From NCBI GenBank assembly GCA_049315325.1, contig JBMOKJ010000004.1, positions 62,001 to 126,000 on the forward strand: DNA of 64,000 nucleotides, in the 5' to 3' direction. The stretch comes from CAXXIC01 sp049315325. Lineage in GTDB: Bacteria; Bacteroidota; Bacteroidia; Bacteroidales; UBA7332. Below, one piece after another: positions 43,928 to 53,700 of the stretch; within the stretch, counting starts at the first letter, position 1, and each line of letters opens with the position of its first letter. The translations under genes were made by a program, and so were the position numbers. A model generated the notes under the pieces. It made no database searches. It was not told the DNA's origin and saw only the letters and a list, made by a program, of their open reading frames with translations.

Positions 43928-45052
43928 TTATTTTTTTGTAAAGATATCCAAAAATTGATCTGTTATTTTTTCCCAATTAAAACGTTCACTGATGTTTTTT
44001 TGACCAGCTGATGCTTTTGCCTCAATCAAGGGCTGATTTGCTAGCACATATTCAATCTGTTTCTGTAAGTTGGAGGCATCACCCGAAATAAAATGAGTTG
44101 CATTCTCTTCTGTGATGTATTTATTCTCTACAATATCACTACATAAAAGAGGTGCACCAAGGCCCATTACCGTTAGTATTACTGGAGATAATCCTTCTAT
44201 CAACGATGGTTGAATGTAGGTATAAGCATTCTTCATCAATCGATTAGTGTCATCGCCATATACATACCCTGCAAAAATAATGCGAGGATCTGTCGATTGT
44301 CTAATTTTTGCTTCGTAAGGTCCAGGATTTGGCGAACCGCCTACCAATACCAATTTTTTGTTGGTTTTGCATTTTTCAAATGCTTCAACAAGTAGATGTA
44401 CTCCTTTGTCAGGAATGAAACGACCCACAAATAGGAAATATTCACCTTTAACTATGCCAAGTTTCGATAATATTCCTATCTCTTGCCCTGGATCTTTAAC
44501 TTCGCTACCATAAGGCACAAAGTCATATTTGCGGTTAAATTTCTTTTCGAAGTACTCTTTTGTGAAGATATTATCGAAGATAACACTGTTGGGACATGTT
44601 GCAGTGAGGTAATTCGATACTTTGTAGAATAGTTTCCCATACCATGGCCACTTGTCGCGTTTCCAGTCCATTGCAAACTGGCTGATGATAACTTTTTTTC
44701 CTGCAATTCTAAGCATCAATGCCCATATACTGTTTGCACCACTATGGATGTGTACAACATCGGCTGTATTTCGGAAAATAATGTCAAAGGTTGCTTTGAA
44801 GGAGTGTAATAAAGTGTCAAATCCAGCTTTATCAACAGTGGTGAAATATTTCAACTTCACACCTTCGTACTCAGGCTTGATAACTTCACTTGCTACATCA
44901 CCTGGGTAGATCCTGCAATAAGCAAGTATAGAAAAATTCCTCTTAGAGATGCGAGGATATAGTTCTACAGCAAATTTATCAGATCCAGCAGCACCAGCTT
45001 TCGGAGGAATATCTCTGAATCCACCAAAAGCAGCTATTCTTATTTGTTTCAT
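43928..45052 (-). CDS. Glycosyltransferase, GT4 type with DUF1972 N-terminus
   Basis: A 374-residue GT-B glycosyltransferase. The N-terminal part (IAAFGGFRDIPPKAGAAGSDKFAVELYPRIS) resembles the DUF1972 domain of rhamnosyl/galactosyl transferases. The C-terminal donor domain has YFLFVGRFIPDKGVHLLVEAFEKCK and PSLIEGLSPVILTVMGLGAPLLCSD (the E-x7-E region). It probably adds a sugar to the lipid-linked repeat unit at the inner membrane. Its stop is seven bases after the truncated Gfo/Idh start, which supports an original direct junction. Confidence 0.88.
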   Translation of the reverse strand: MKQIRIAAFGGFRDIPPKAGAAGSDKFAVELYPRISKRNFSILAYCRIYPGDVASEVIKPEYEGVKLKYFTTVDKAGFDTLLHSFKATFDIIFRNTADVVHIHSGANSIWALMLRIAGKKVIISQFAMDWKRDKWPWYGKLFYKVSNYLTATCPNSVIFDNIFTKEYFEKKFNRKYDFVPYGSEVKDPGQEIGILSKLGIVKGEYFLFVGRFIPDKGVHLLVEAFEKCKTNKKLVLVGGSPNPGPYEAKIRQSTDPRIIFAGYVYGDDTNRLMKNAYTYIQPSLIEGLSPVILTVMGLGAPLLCSDIVENKYITEENATHFISGDASNLQKQIEYVLANQPLIEAKASAGQKNISERFNWEKITDQFLDIFTKK

Positions 45053-45059
45053 TTGTCTG

Positions 45060-45965
45060 CTATTTCAAATAATCTTGATAATAGTCGGCAATGTACTCTT
45101 TAAGCGAAATTCTCCAGTCGCGCATCATATTGGCTTTGCGCAGCTCTAATTTTTTTGTCAATAATCTCTCTGAGGCAGGACGTGCTGCAAAATAGACATC
45201 TTTGAAATATTCGGATGTTACTACGTTGATTTTAACTTCAGATTCCAATCCAACTAATTTGATTAGCTCTTCAGCAACCTCTAATCTGCTAGTTTGACCA
45301 CCACAAACGCAATTATACAAGCCCCAATACTCTTTTTCAATCAATACACGGACAGTTTTTGCAAAGTCATGTGTATATGTTGGTGTACCGTCTTTATCGT
45401 TGACAATGAAAAGCTCTTTTTTTCCGTCTTTCAACTGTTTCATCAGTTTTTGGATGAATTTTTTATCTTTTTTCGGACCAGCACCCATCATCCAACCAGC
45501 GCGACAGATAACAAAGCGTTTTGCATTTTCACAAACATATCGTTCTCCCATGTATTTGGAACGGGCATATACACCTAATGGATTCGGCATATCCCAATCG
45601 TCATATAAATCTTTCTGACCATCAAAAATTCCAGCAGTACTGATGTAAAGCAGTGGAATATCGAGATTGTTGGCTAAGTAAACAGCATTTTCAACAGATA
45701 ATGTATTGGTCATGTACGTATCGTCAGCGTTTTCTTCACAGAATTCCAAGTCAGTGTAAGCCCCTAGGTGAAACAGATAATCTGGAGCAAACTCTTCAAC
45801 GTCTTTTTTGTAAGCATCGAAATCACGAAAATCAAGAAAACTCAACCATTCTTCGTTAACGTCTTTATCAGTACATTTGACGATGTAGTCGTTTTTAAAC
45901 TGAGTATAAAATGCTTCTCCGAGCATACCTCCGCACCCTGCAATGTAAATTTTCTTTTTCTCCAT
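45060..45965 (-). CDS. NAD-dependent sugar epimerase/reductase (RmlD-like SDR)
   Basis: A 301-residue extended SDR. The N-terminal IYIAGCGGMLGEAFYTQF is the NAD(P) site, STAGIFDGQKDLYDDWDMPNPLGVYARSKYMGERYV holds the catalytic Ser/Thr and Y-x-x-x-K, and VICRAGWMMGAGP follows. The pattern is that of dTDP-4-dehydrorhamnose reductases, but no other rhamnose gene is present here, so the nucleotide sugar is unknown. It lies seven bases upstream of the glycosyltransferase. A -7-like TAATTTTG is at 46046-46053. Confidence 0.85.
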   Translation of the reverse strand: MEKKKIYIAGCGGMLGEAFYTQFKNDYIVKCTDKDVNEEWLSFLDFRDFDAYKKDVEEFAPDYLFHLGAYTDLEFCEENADDTYMTNTLSVENAVYLANNLDIPLLYISTAGIFDGQKDLYDDWDMPNPLGVYARSKYMGERYVCENAKRFVICRAGWMMGAGPKKDKKFIQKLMKQLKDGKKELFIVNDKDGTPTYTHDFAKTVRVLIEKEYWGLYNCVCGGQTSRLEVAEELIKLVGLESEVKINVVTSEYFKDVYFAARPASERLLTKKLELRKANMMRDWRISLKEYIADYYQDYLK

Positions 45966-46341
45966 AAGTGTTACTTATTAATTGATTTGTATGGTAACTT
46001 TGAACGATGAAATTTTAATCTTTAAAATAAAAAATATTCAGAGTGCAAAATTATACAAAAAACCAATGCAATTTGTTAGTTCAGTTAAATTTCATCTAAT
46101 TGAAATACATTATATCTGAAAAATGTACTTTGATAAATGATGAATTTCATATTTATAATAGAAAATATGATAGAAAGGTTAAAGCTCCTGAGATTTTATT
46201 TAGGTAAAAGGGACGAACTAATTTTTATCAAATCAGCAAGATTATTTTTACTCCAACTTTTTAGAAATAAGGCTTTTGAATTGTACTATAAAGAAATATA
46301 ATTGGACTTAATGATCTCATTTTTATTATTTTTTTAATGAG
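45966..46341. other. AT-rich gap of 376 bp in the polysaccharide locus
   Basis: The gap separates two parts of the locus. It holds a -7-like box (46046-46053, minus strand) for the epimerase gene and a short plus-strand frame (46167-46301). I see no terminator or mobile element ends. Confidence 0.6.
46167..46301 (+). pseudogene. Possible gene remnant, 44 codons on the opposite strand
   Basis: An ATG-started frame encodes a basic, leucine-rich peptide (MIERLKLLRFYLGKRDEL, then FIKSARLFLLQLFRNKAFELYYKEI). It looks like the N-terminus of a normal protein rather than random sequence, and it is the only plus-strand candidate in the 26 kb locus. No family is recognised. It may be the stub of a gene lost in rearrangement, or simply chance. 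Confidence 0.25.
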
Positions 46342-47070
46342 TTAGTTGTATTTCTTGTTTGAAAGGAATTTTGTTAATTCAAGTGTTATCAATTTGTATC
46401 CAGCAGAGTTAAGATGCAAACAATCTGAAAAGAGTGAATTTTTCAGATTATTTGTAGGTCTGTAAATAGTTTTGTTTAAATCTATATAATCAATATTATT
46501 TGAAACGCAATATTCTATAATAGACTTGTTAACTTCAATAATCGATTTTTCGACTTTCTCAGACCAAAAAGGTATTCGATATAATTCAACCTTGCCTGTG
46601 GGTAAGATTGTAGTAAAAATTGGGGTAGTATTACGAATGATACAATCATCAAGTAGATTTTTAATATTCAGTATTGTGTTTCTTTTTATTGCTTCTTCCT
46701 TATCTGGGAAAATGGCGATACATTTTAAATCGTTTATTCCTACTTGAATAATAATGTATTTGGGATGACATATCTTGAAATAGTTTTTTGTTCTTTCAAG
46801 AACTTGAGTCGATGTTTGACCTTCAATGCCCAGATTTTGGTACTCTTTTGTTGAAATACAACTGTCATTAAGTTGCCATCTTGCAACTCTACTATCTCCA
46901 ATTAACCAGAATTTTTTATTTGAAGGTTTTAAATAATAATCGTCAAAAATAGGATGAAGACGAATCAACATCTCTTTTTTATAAAAAAACTTCGCGATAA
47001 AATACGCTGTAATTAGATTAGATAACCCAATTGCAAGAATTATTAAAATTATTGACATTGATTTTTTCAT
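46342..47070 (-). CDS. SGNH/GDSL hydrolase, membrane-anchored
   Basis: About 242 residues. An N-terminal membrane helix (SIILIILAIGLSNLITAYFIAKFF) is followed by a periplasmic SGNH domain with block I WLIGDSRVARW (nucleophile Ser), LGIEGQTS (Gly), QVGINDL (Asn) and DCLHLNSAGY (catalytic D-x-x-H). Such enzymes add or remove acetyl groups on polysaccharides. The longer start at 47106 overlaps the upstream acyltransferase, so the ATG at 47070 (MKKSMSIILI), five bases after its stop, is chosen. Confidence 0.85.
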   Translation of the reverse strand: MKKSMSIILIILAIGLSNLITAYFIAKFFYKKEMLIRLHPIFDDYYLKPSNKKFWLIGDSRVARWQLNDSCISTKEYQNLGIEGQTSTQVLERTKNYFKICHPKYIIIQVGINDLKCIAIFPDKEEAIKRNTILNIKNLLDDCIIRNTTPIFTTILPTGKVELYRIPFWSEKVEKSIIEVNKSIIEYCVSNNIDYIDLNKTIYRPTNNLKNSLFSDCLHLNSAGYKLITLELTKFLSNKKYN

Positions 47071-47075
47071 TTGAA

Positions 47076-47555
47076 CTAATCCAGCCATCCATTTTCTAAT
47101 GTCCAATTCTGAATTTCTGCTTTGTTGTTCATTGAAATGCCTGTTCTAATTATTTTTGCTGGATTACCCGCCACAATAACATTAGAAGGTACATCTTTTG
47201 TTACTACTGAACCAGCACCAACAATTACTTCATGCCCTATCGTCACACCAGGTAATATAGTAGCATTAACAGCTACGAAACAGTTGTTGCCTATGCTTGT
47301 ATGGACTAGTAGTGGTTGATTATTGACTCTTTTACAGTGGTCATGAGCAAGAATTGTTACACCCGAGGCAATAAGGCAATTTTCACCAATATGTATACCT
47401 TGTGGAAATAGCCTATCTAAATGAATTTTTCGTTCAAGAATTACATTTTTTTTTATATCATATCCTTTTGACTGTGCGAGAGCCAGCCGTAAAAATTGAA
47501 TTTTTGATGCAATAAATGTTCTGATTGCAAATTTCACATATAGCAAGTTACTCAT
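47076..47555 (-). CDS. Acyltransferase with left-handed beta-helix
   Basis: A 159-residue hexapeptide-repeat acetyltransferase. Repeats run from about 48 to 140 (IGENCLIASGVTILAHDH, IGNNCFVAVNATILPGVTIGHEVIVGAGSVVTKDVPSNVIVAGNPAKII), with the usual His in the AHDH loop and the closing NPAK motif. It would O- or N-acetylate a sugar of the surface polysaccharide. It lies between a glycosyltransferase and the SGNH hydrolase, with gaps of 5 to 19 bases. Confidence 0.88.
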   Translation of the reverse strand: MSNLLYVKFAIRTFIASKIQFLRLALAQSKGYDIKKNVILERKIHLDRLFPQGIHIGENCLIASGVTILAHDHCKRVNNQPLLVHTSIGNNCFVAVNATILPGVTIGHEVIVGAGSVVTKDVPSNVIVAGNPAKIIRTGISMNNKAEIQNWTLENGWLD

Positions 47556-47574
47556 ATTGGTTTTTATTGAAAAT

Positions 47575-48804
47575 TTAAGTTTTTATTTTTGATATAATAG
47601 CTTCATTGTATATATTCATCAAACTCTCAAAATGACTATCTTTTGAAAATTTCGTCTCGGCAAATTTTCTTGCATTTATTGATAGGTTTTCATATTGTTT
47701 ATTGTCAATAATGGAACCTTTTATGATTTGATCCCTTAAATCTTGAACATTGCCCATTTCAAATGAAAAACCTGTTTCATTTTCGATAATTAACTCTGGA
47801 ATGCCTCCCGTTCTACTACCAATAACTGGTTTGCCAAAAGCAAAAGCTTCAATTATTGTCATTGGGTTATTTTCATACCATTCCGAAGGTACAATCACAA
47901 AAGATGAGTCACGGATTAATTCTTCTAATTCGCTACCCGTTTTAAACCCAAGAAACTCAACATTTTCTCTTTTCTCCATTTTTAGGGAGTCCATTAGATC
48001 TCCGGTTCCAACAATTTTCAGAAGTATGGGTAGTCCTTTGATTGATTCAATAAGTGTATTAATACCTTTTTCTTTCGATAGGCGTCCAAAAAAAAGAAAG
48101 TAGTCTCCTTTCTTATGATTTGGAGTAGATGCTGAAACTATAGGCGAGAAATTATAAAGATGAACTAATTGATCACTTAGATTGGGCCTGAATTCTTTGT
48201 GTAAGTCATAGTTAAACTTTGAAACACAGATTATTTTTGAAAATATCTTATGTGGACTATAAAGCTTATTATTTAAATTATATTCAAGAAAATTTGTGAA
48301 GCTATAGAATAAATTATGTCTATTGCACTTATTTTTCACACAATTGAAGGATGATTTAGTCAAACAAAGAGTACAAATCTCATTATCTGCATTAAAAAGA
48401 ATATTTCTTGGGCAGAGTAAACCGTAATCGTGCAGAGTTATAACTATTGGAATACGATTATTTACTAGCGTAGATAGAATAGATGCCGTCAATCCTCCTT
48501 TGTATAAGTGAATATGAGCAACATCTGGCTTTGTTTTTTGAAGCAAAGAGTTTAGTTTTCTTTTGGCCTCCAGAGAATATAATTTCTTTTGAACTAATGA
48601 TAATTGTTTTACTAAACTAACCTTCAGCGCATCAGTATTTTCTGCAAAATAGGTGATATACCGATTTGATATATTGAGTTCTGACGAAGTTGAAAAATAA
48701 ATAATATCTTCGCCTTTTTCTGCTATTAATTCACCAGTATTTAAATATACAACATCTGCCCCTCCTCGTCTATAATGGCAATTATTTATTTGTAGGATTT
48801 TCAT
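47575..48804 (-). CDS. Glycosyltransferase, GT4 type
   Basis: About 409 residues of GT-B fold. The N-terminal domain begins MKILQINNCHYRRGGADVVYLN (Gly-rich acceptor loop), with DVAHIHLYKGGLTASIL. A Cys-rich insert (CPRNILFNADNEICTLCLTKSSFNCVKNKC) is unusual and may bind a metal. The donor domain has YFLFFGRLSKEKGINTLIESIK and PSEWYENNPMTIIEAFAFGKPVIGSRTGGIPELI. The frame starts at 48816, but the ATG at 48804 matches the family start. Confidence 0.88.
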   Translation of the reverse strand: MKILQINNCHYRRGGADVVYLNTGELIAEKGEDIIYFSTSSELNISNRYITYFAENTDALKVSLVKQLSLVQKKLYSLEAKRKLNSLLQKTKPDVAHIHLYKGGLTASILSTLVNNRIPIVITLHDYGLLCPRNILFNADNEICTLCLTKSSFNCVKNKCNRHNLFYSFTNFLEYNLNNKLYSPHKIFSKIICVSKFNYDLHKEFRPNLSDQLVHLYNFSPIVSASTPNHKKGDYFLFFGRLSKEKGINTLIESIKGLPILLKIVGTGDLMDSLKMEKRENVEFLGFKTGSELEELIRDSSFVIVPSEWYENNPMTIIEAFAFGKPVIGSRTGGIPELIIENETGFSFEMGNVQDLRDQIIKGSIIDNKQYENLSINARKFAETKFSKDSHFESLMNIYNEAIISKIKT

Positions 48805-48853
48805 AAATAAATTCATTCTGATTAAACTATAACATGATTATTCTTGTAATAAT

Positions 48854-49942
48854 TTAAAGTATTAATATTTTCTGGCGGAATTTAATTGTTTTTGTTTTTG
48901 CAGCGACTATATAGAAGCCTTTTTTTAGTTCGTGCACATCAATGGTCTTATTTGAAACGTTACTAACTGACTTTGTAAGTCTACCGTTGTCATTAAAAAT
49001 GTTTAGATTTATGACATCATCATCACTTTCAATTTTGAAATAACCATGTCGCACTGGATTCGGAGATAAGGTGATTTTTCTAATTTTATTAGTATCAATT
49101 GAAGAGATTATTTTTTGAATAATAATACTTGCAGAATCCATTGATGGGTTGGTCATAGTTGAATGGTCTGTGTTTTTTAGTTCGCGAAAGTAAACTTTAT
49201 CATTACCCTGCTCCTTCAATTTTTGCACAATCAGTTTGTTTTGTACATAACGTCCAGGCATGTCTAATACACTATCTCCAATAAAAAAATACATAGGCCT
49301 TATTGTTTTTCTAATATGATATAATGGGGCAAATTCATCAATTATTTTAGTATCAGAACCTTCAGGTAGACCTCTTTCATTACAAATAGTAAAGTGGGTT
49401 GTCATTTGCCCACTAAACGAAAATAAACCTGCTAGAGAGTCGGGGTCTATGTTGTATTTCGAAAGATAATGTTTGTCTAGAAAAACCATTGTTGCAAGAT
49501 AAGCCCCTGCAGATCCTCCAGATAATATAATTTTACTTTTATCACCACCATATTTATTTATGTTATTGTAAGTCCATGCTATCGCTGCTGCACAATCTTC
49601 AATATATGCCGGACATCTTGAATTTGGAGATAACCTATAATTTGGAGTAACTACAATAATTCTTTTGTTGTAAAAGTTACTTGGTATTTCAGATTTGTCA
49701 CCTAATGTTAGTCCTCCACCATGAAGGTAAATAACTGTAGTTGACCCGTGCTGATTTTCCGGGAAATAGATGTCCAACCCGCATTTAGACTCTATTAAAG
49801 TGTCGGCATCATTCTTGTCTCTTTCATTAGCTCGATAGAATATATTTTTTTCAAATTTGTAAGAAAGAGATTCCGCTAGTGATGTCTGACACATTATTAA
49901 TATAGATAAAAAGAAAAATAGTGTTTTTTTGTGTGTTTTCAT
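48854..49942 (-). CDS. T9SS-exported alpha/beta hydrolase (esterase)
   Basis: A 362-residue secreted esterase with a signal peptide (about 1-23, ending SLAES). The core has an oxyanion motif HGGG (74-77), a nucleophile Ser144 in GGSAGAY, and a later Asp and His (FIGDSVLDMPG, NTDHSTM), as in BD-FAE/carboxylesterase-type lipases that act on acetylated or feruloylated sugars. From about residue 290 a T9SS type A sorting domain (ITLSPNPVRHGYFKIES... KKGFYIVAAKT) marks it for surface display or release. Its place in a polysaccharide locus suggests it trims acyl groups from surface glycan. That is inference. Confidence 0.85.
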   Translation of the reverse strand: MKTHKKTLFFFLSILIMCQTSLAESLSYKFEKNIFYRANERDKNDADTLIESKCGLDIYFPENQHGSTTVIYLHGGGLTLGDKSEIPSNFYNKRIIVVTPNYRLSPNSRCPAYIEDCAAAIAWTYNNINKYGGDKSKIILSGGSAGAYLATMVFLDKHYLSKYNIDPDSLAGLFSFSGQMTTHFTICNERGLPEGSDTKIIDEFAPLYHIRKTIRPMYFFIGDSVLDMPGRYVQNKLIVQKLKEQGNDKVYFRELKNTDHSTMTNPSMDSASIIIQKIISSIDTNKIRKITLSPNPVRHGYFKIESDDDVINLNIFNDNGRLTKSVSNVSNKTIDVHELKKGFYIVAAKTKTIKFRQKILIL

Positions 49943-50037
49943 GAATTGTTTTTATGTAAAAAACTTTATGTGTCATAATTTTATTGTATTTGATGTTAAT
50001 GGATTTAAAATATAACCTTTTAAGTGAAATTTAAACG

Positions 50038-50592
50038 CTATGCTTTCATAAAAGGTTTTCTTACAAATGCATCCTCTGGTAGGTTTAATAAGAATTTCTT
50101 CTTTTCTTCTTCATTCATTTTTCCTGATTCTGTATTTAACTCTAAAACTTTTTTATAAAACTCATCAGTTTTGCCAATAATTTTGGCTGGATTTCCAGCA
50201 ACCATACAATTGTCAGGAATACTTTTAGTAATAACAGAACCAGCCCCAATAATTACATCGTTTCCTATTACTACACCTGGCATTAAGCGAGTACCTTCTC
50301 CAATAGAAACGTAATCGCCAATTTTTATCTTTCCGAAATGATCAAGGTGTGGATTATTATATTTTACTTGAAATGGGTAAATTCCCCCATGTGTGAAGAA
50401 TTTTACATTCTGCGCTATTCTCACATAATTACCGATTTCTATTAAGTACCCTTCATTTGCCATTACATTACATGGACTAATAAAACAACCTGTACCAACT
50501 TTTACACCTTGTTTTTTTAAGTAATTTTCAGGTGAGGCAAAGATACCAGATCTGAAAAATTGTTTTATTGCTTGCTTGTCTATAAGTTTCAT
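50038..50592 (-). CDS. Acyltransferase with left-handed beta-helix
   Basis: A 184-residue hexapeptide acetyltransferase, distinct from the one at 47 kb. Repeats include VGTGCFISPCNVMANEGYLIEIGNYVRIAQNVKFFTHGG and IGDYVSIGEGTRLMPGVVIGNDVIIGAGSVITKSIPDNCMVAGNPAKIIG. The His in FFTHGG is the likely catalytic residue. A -7-like TAAATTTG lies at 50642-50649. It is the third enzyme of acyl transfer or removal in this stretch. Confidence 0.87.
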   Translation of the reverse strand: MKLIDKQAIKQFFRSGIFASPENYLKKQGVKVGTGCFISPCNVMANEGYLIEIGNYVRIAQNVKFFTHGGIYPFQVKYNNPHLDHFGKIKIGDYVSIGEGTRLMPGVVIGNDVIIGAGSVITKSIPDNCMVAGNPAKIIGKTDEFYKKVLELNTESGKMNEEEKKKFLLNLPEDAFVRKPFMKA

Positions 50593-50720
50593 ATAATTAA
50601 ATTAAATAAGAAGTAAATAATTGTTTGCTCTAAAATTGTTTCAAATTTACAATATATATTAATATGGACTAGATAAAAATATTAGTTTTTATTCAAAGAT
50701 AGGATTCTCTAAATAAATTG

Positions 50721-53700
50721 TTATTTCTTTACAAATCCAGTAAAGGTTTTTGTTTTGGTTAACTTGTTAATAATCATTATTCTATATTCATTTGGTGCTA
50801 AGTGGGACACATCCAACTCCCCGTTTAAAATAGGTTTATTCGAAAAAATTAATTTACCGTCTGTCCCAAATATTGAACAGAGATATTCTGTTTGCACTGC
50901 AAAATTTATAAAATGTAGTTTGTCAGTTACCAAATTTGGGCATATCTTAACTGTTTTATCAGAGAATTGCTTATTTACAGAAGTCTCTAGATCCATTCTT
51001 TTTATGGCATTGGTACTTCTTGCCAAATTAATCAAGGTATCTTTGGATAGTACTGATAGACCATCGAGTGGAGCATAGAGTTCTAGGCTCGATTTAAGCA
51101 TTAGCCCTCTGCATAGTGCTGTTATTTCATTATTGTTCATTCCTGAACGATAAAACATCCAGTCGCGATAATCTATTAAATCAGGGGCATTTTTATCATT
51201 TAGAAAAAAAGTTTGAGCTATCAACTTTTCATTCACAGTCCCAATTAATATACTGTCAAGATAAAGCATTGTAGCACCTTTCGCATAATAGTGAGTTAAT
51301 GTGATTTTATGCCAGTTACCATCGTTTGCTGCTATTTGACTCTTGATAGTACCTCCATTAGGTGAAATGTAGGCGATGTTACCTGTATTTTCTATAAGTA
51401 AAGACCCAATCGTATTATCTTGTTTAAAAGTGCTAATTGTACCGTTCAAATTTGTTCGGATGTCAAATACTGTAGTAAAAGAATGAATGGTATTGTCAGG
51501 TATAAATGCGAATCGTTCAGTGTTAACTGCTTTACTCATTGTCAAATAAGTACCACTTATTTTAACTGGCGATTTTGTTTTGCCACCCTGCAAAGCATCA
51601 AATAAAGAAGGTACCAATGTGTAAAATAATTCAGCATGCCCAGCATCATTCGGGTGTGCATTATCAAAATTGTATCCTGCGGCAATTTTACCATAACCAT
51701 TATCAAGTGCACCCAAAAAGTTAATGCTCGGAACATCATACTGATGGATTATTAAATTCATTTTTTTAATATATTGATAGGAAATGGAATCATAATCGTT
51801 GGCTGCATAACAGTTATTGACCACCGGTATTTTCCCTACTGAACGGGCTTTATCTATGAGCAAAACCATGTTGTTTTTAAATTGATCAAATATTGGTTGT
51901 CCTCCTCCAACTAAACCCTCATTGACGAATGAAAGAGAATAAATGACATATTTACTATTGTCTTCTAATAAATCATAATCCCACCGCTTCAGTATATTTA
52001 AGGTATTATTCCCCCCAATAGAAATATTTGAAGTATTCCAATTGGCTCCAATATTTGAATTAAACCTTTGTTTTAATAATTGCCCAAATTTGTAGCACCA
52101 ACCTTGGTATGCTGTGGCTCCATATCCAAAAGCGACAGAAGACCCCATAATTGTTATCTTAGACGGATCCACACCATAAGTTTTGTAGCTAAAGTTTTGT
52201 AAATTCACGCGTACTAAGAATTCTCCTGGTTGGGGTGAGCTTATGCCCGAACCATTTAGCTCTAAAAAACCATGGGTAGAGCTTCCTCCATAAACGGGGC
52301 TTGTTTGGTCTGTTTGAGAAGTATAAAATTTGAATGTTCCCGAGTTGTTGAATGTTGTAGATAATTCAAATAATCCATGGATAATGCCTGTTTCGTTTTT
52401 TGTTGGATTCATTTTTAATGCTTTAGATTGAATATCAGCATTAGTCACTGCAGAACCAGAGATATACAAATCATTAAATTGATTCGATATCGAAATAACT
52501 TTAGAGTTTTTTAACGTATCGCCAGCAAGCGTTATTGTTTTAGCTAGAACAGTAATTAATCCATTGCTTTTGGCAGTTAAAAGTCCATAATTGTTTATTG
52601 ATGCAATCGTAGAGTCACTCACAGACCAAATAATTGATTGAGGCGTGGCATTGGCTGGTGAAATGATCGCATTCATTTTAGAAATTCCATCGGAATTTTG
52701 GATGTTTTCACCTTCAATTTTAATGGCTGTGGCATTGAAAATAGTTATCTCTTTCATTCTCATGAAATTAAGAAAACCGTAAGATCCTAAAAGACCAGTT
52801 ACTTCAATCTGAATTTCACCATTAGAATTAGGAGAAATAATTTCAGAAATGAACAAACTGTTATTGTTTATATTCTTCCCAATACCACCTAAGTCTACAC
52901 CTGAAGTTTGAAGAATACCAGAAGTTTTAGTTTTTCCCGTAAGGGTAAATTTCGTTTTTTTTATATCTGTATTTTCACGACTTCCAAATAGCGAAAAACG
53001 ATATCCTTTTAAAACATTTAAACCAGATATTTTAAGCTTTCCTATCGTGTTTGGGTTTGTAGCGAAGTAGTCTTGAGTTGCAGTAGGTATAGCTAGTTCA
53101 TCAAGTTTTGATGCCTCAGGGTTTAATAGCCCTCCATTTAAGATCCCAACTGCAAAGAAATTTGATAAAACTGTAAGACTATAATTAGAAAGTTGATTCG
53201 ATGTGTTAATTAGATTATACTTGCTTCCAATGCCCGTGCTTGAAATATTGTTCCAATAATTCCCATTGAGATCCGGATTTAAAGTCGCATTTCCATTAGT
53301 TGCATCATTGGGTCCAAAATCAAACAGAAACTTTTGATCTACGCTTTCGCTCATCAATTGGTTGGAAATATTTATTTTTTTGTTCGCTTTAATGGTATCT
53401 CCGTTTTGAGGAATTGAGGCAGTAATTGTTACTATCCCGTTTTGTTTTGCTTTCAGTTCACCTGTCGCACTAATAGTTGCAATGCTTGGATTATCGACCG
53501 ACCAAATAACAGGTCGGGTTGAGGCAATCTGAGGGTTTAGATTAATTGACAATTGTTCCTTTTCCTCAGTATTGTTTAAATCGTACCCGTTTATTGAGAC
53601 TGATGTAATGTCTACAAGACTTACTTCTTCAATTTTCATCATATTAAGGTATGCATATCCACCGCTACCTGCCGCAACAGTAATTTCGATTTGTCCTGTC

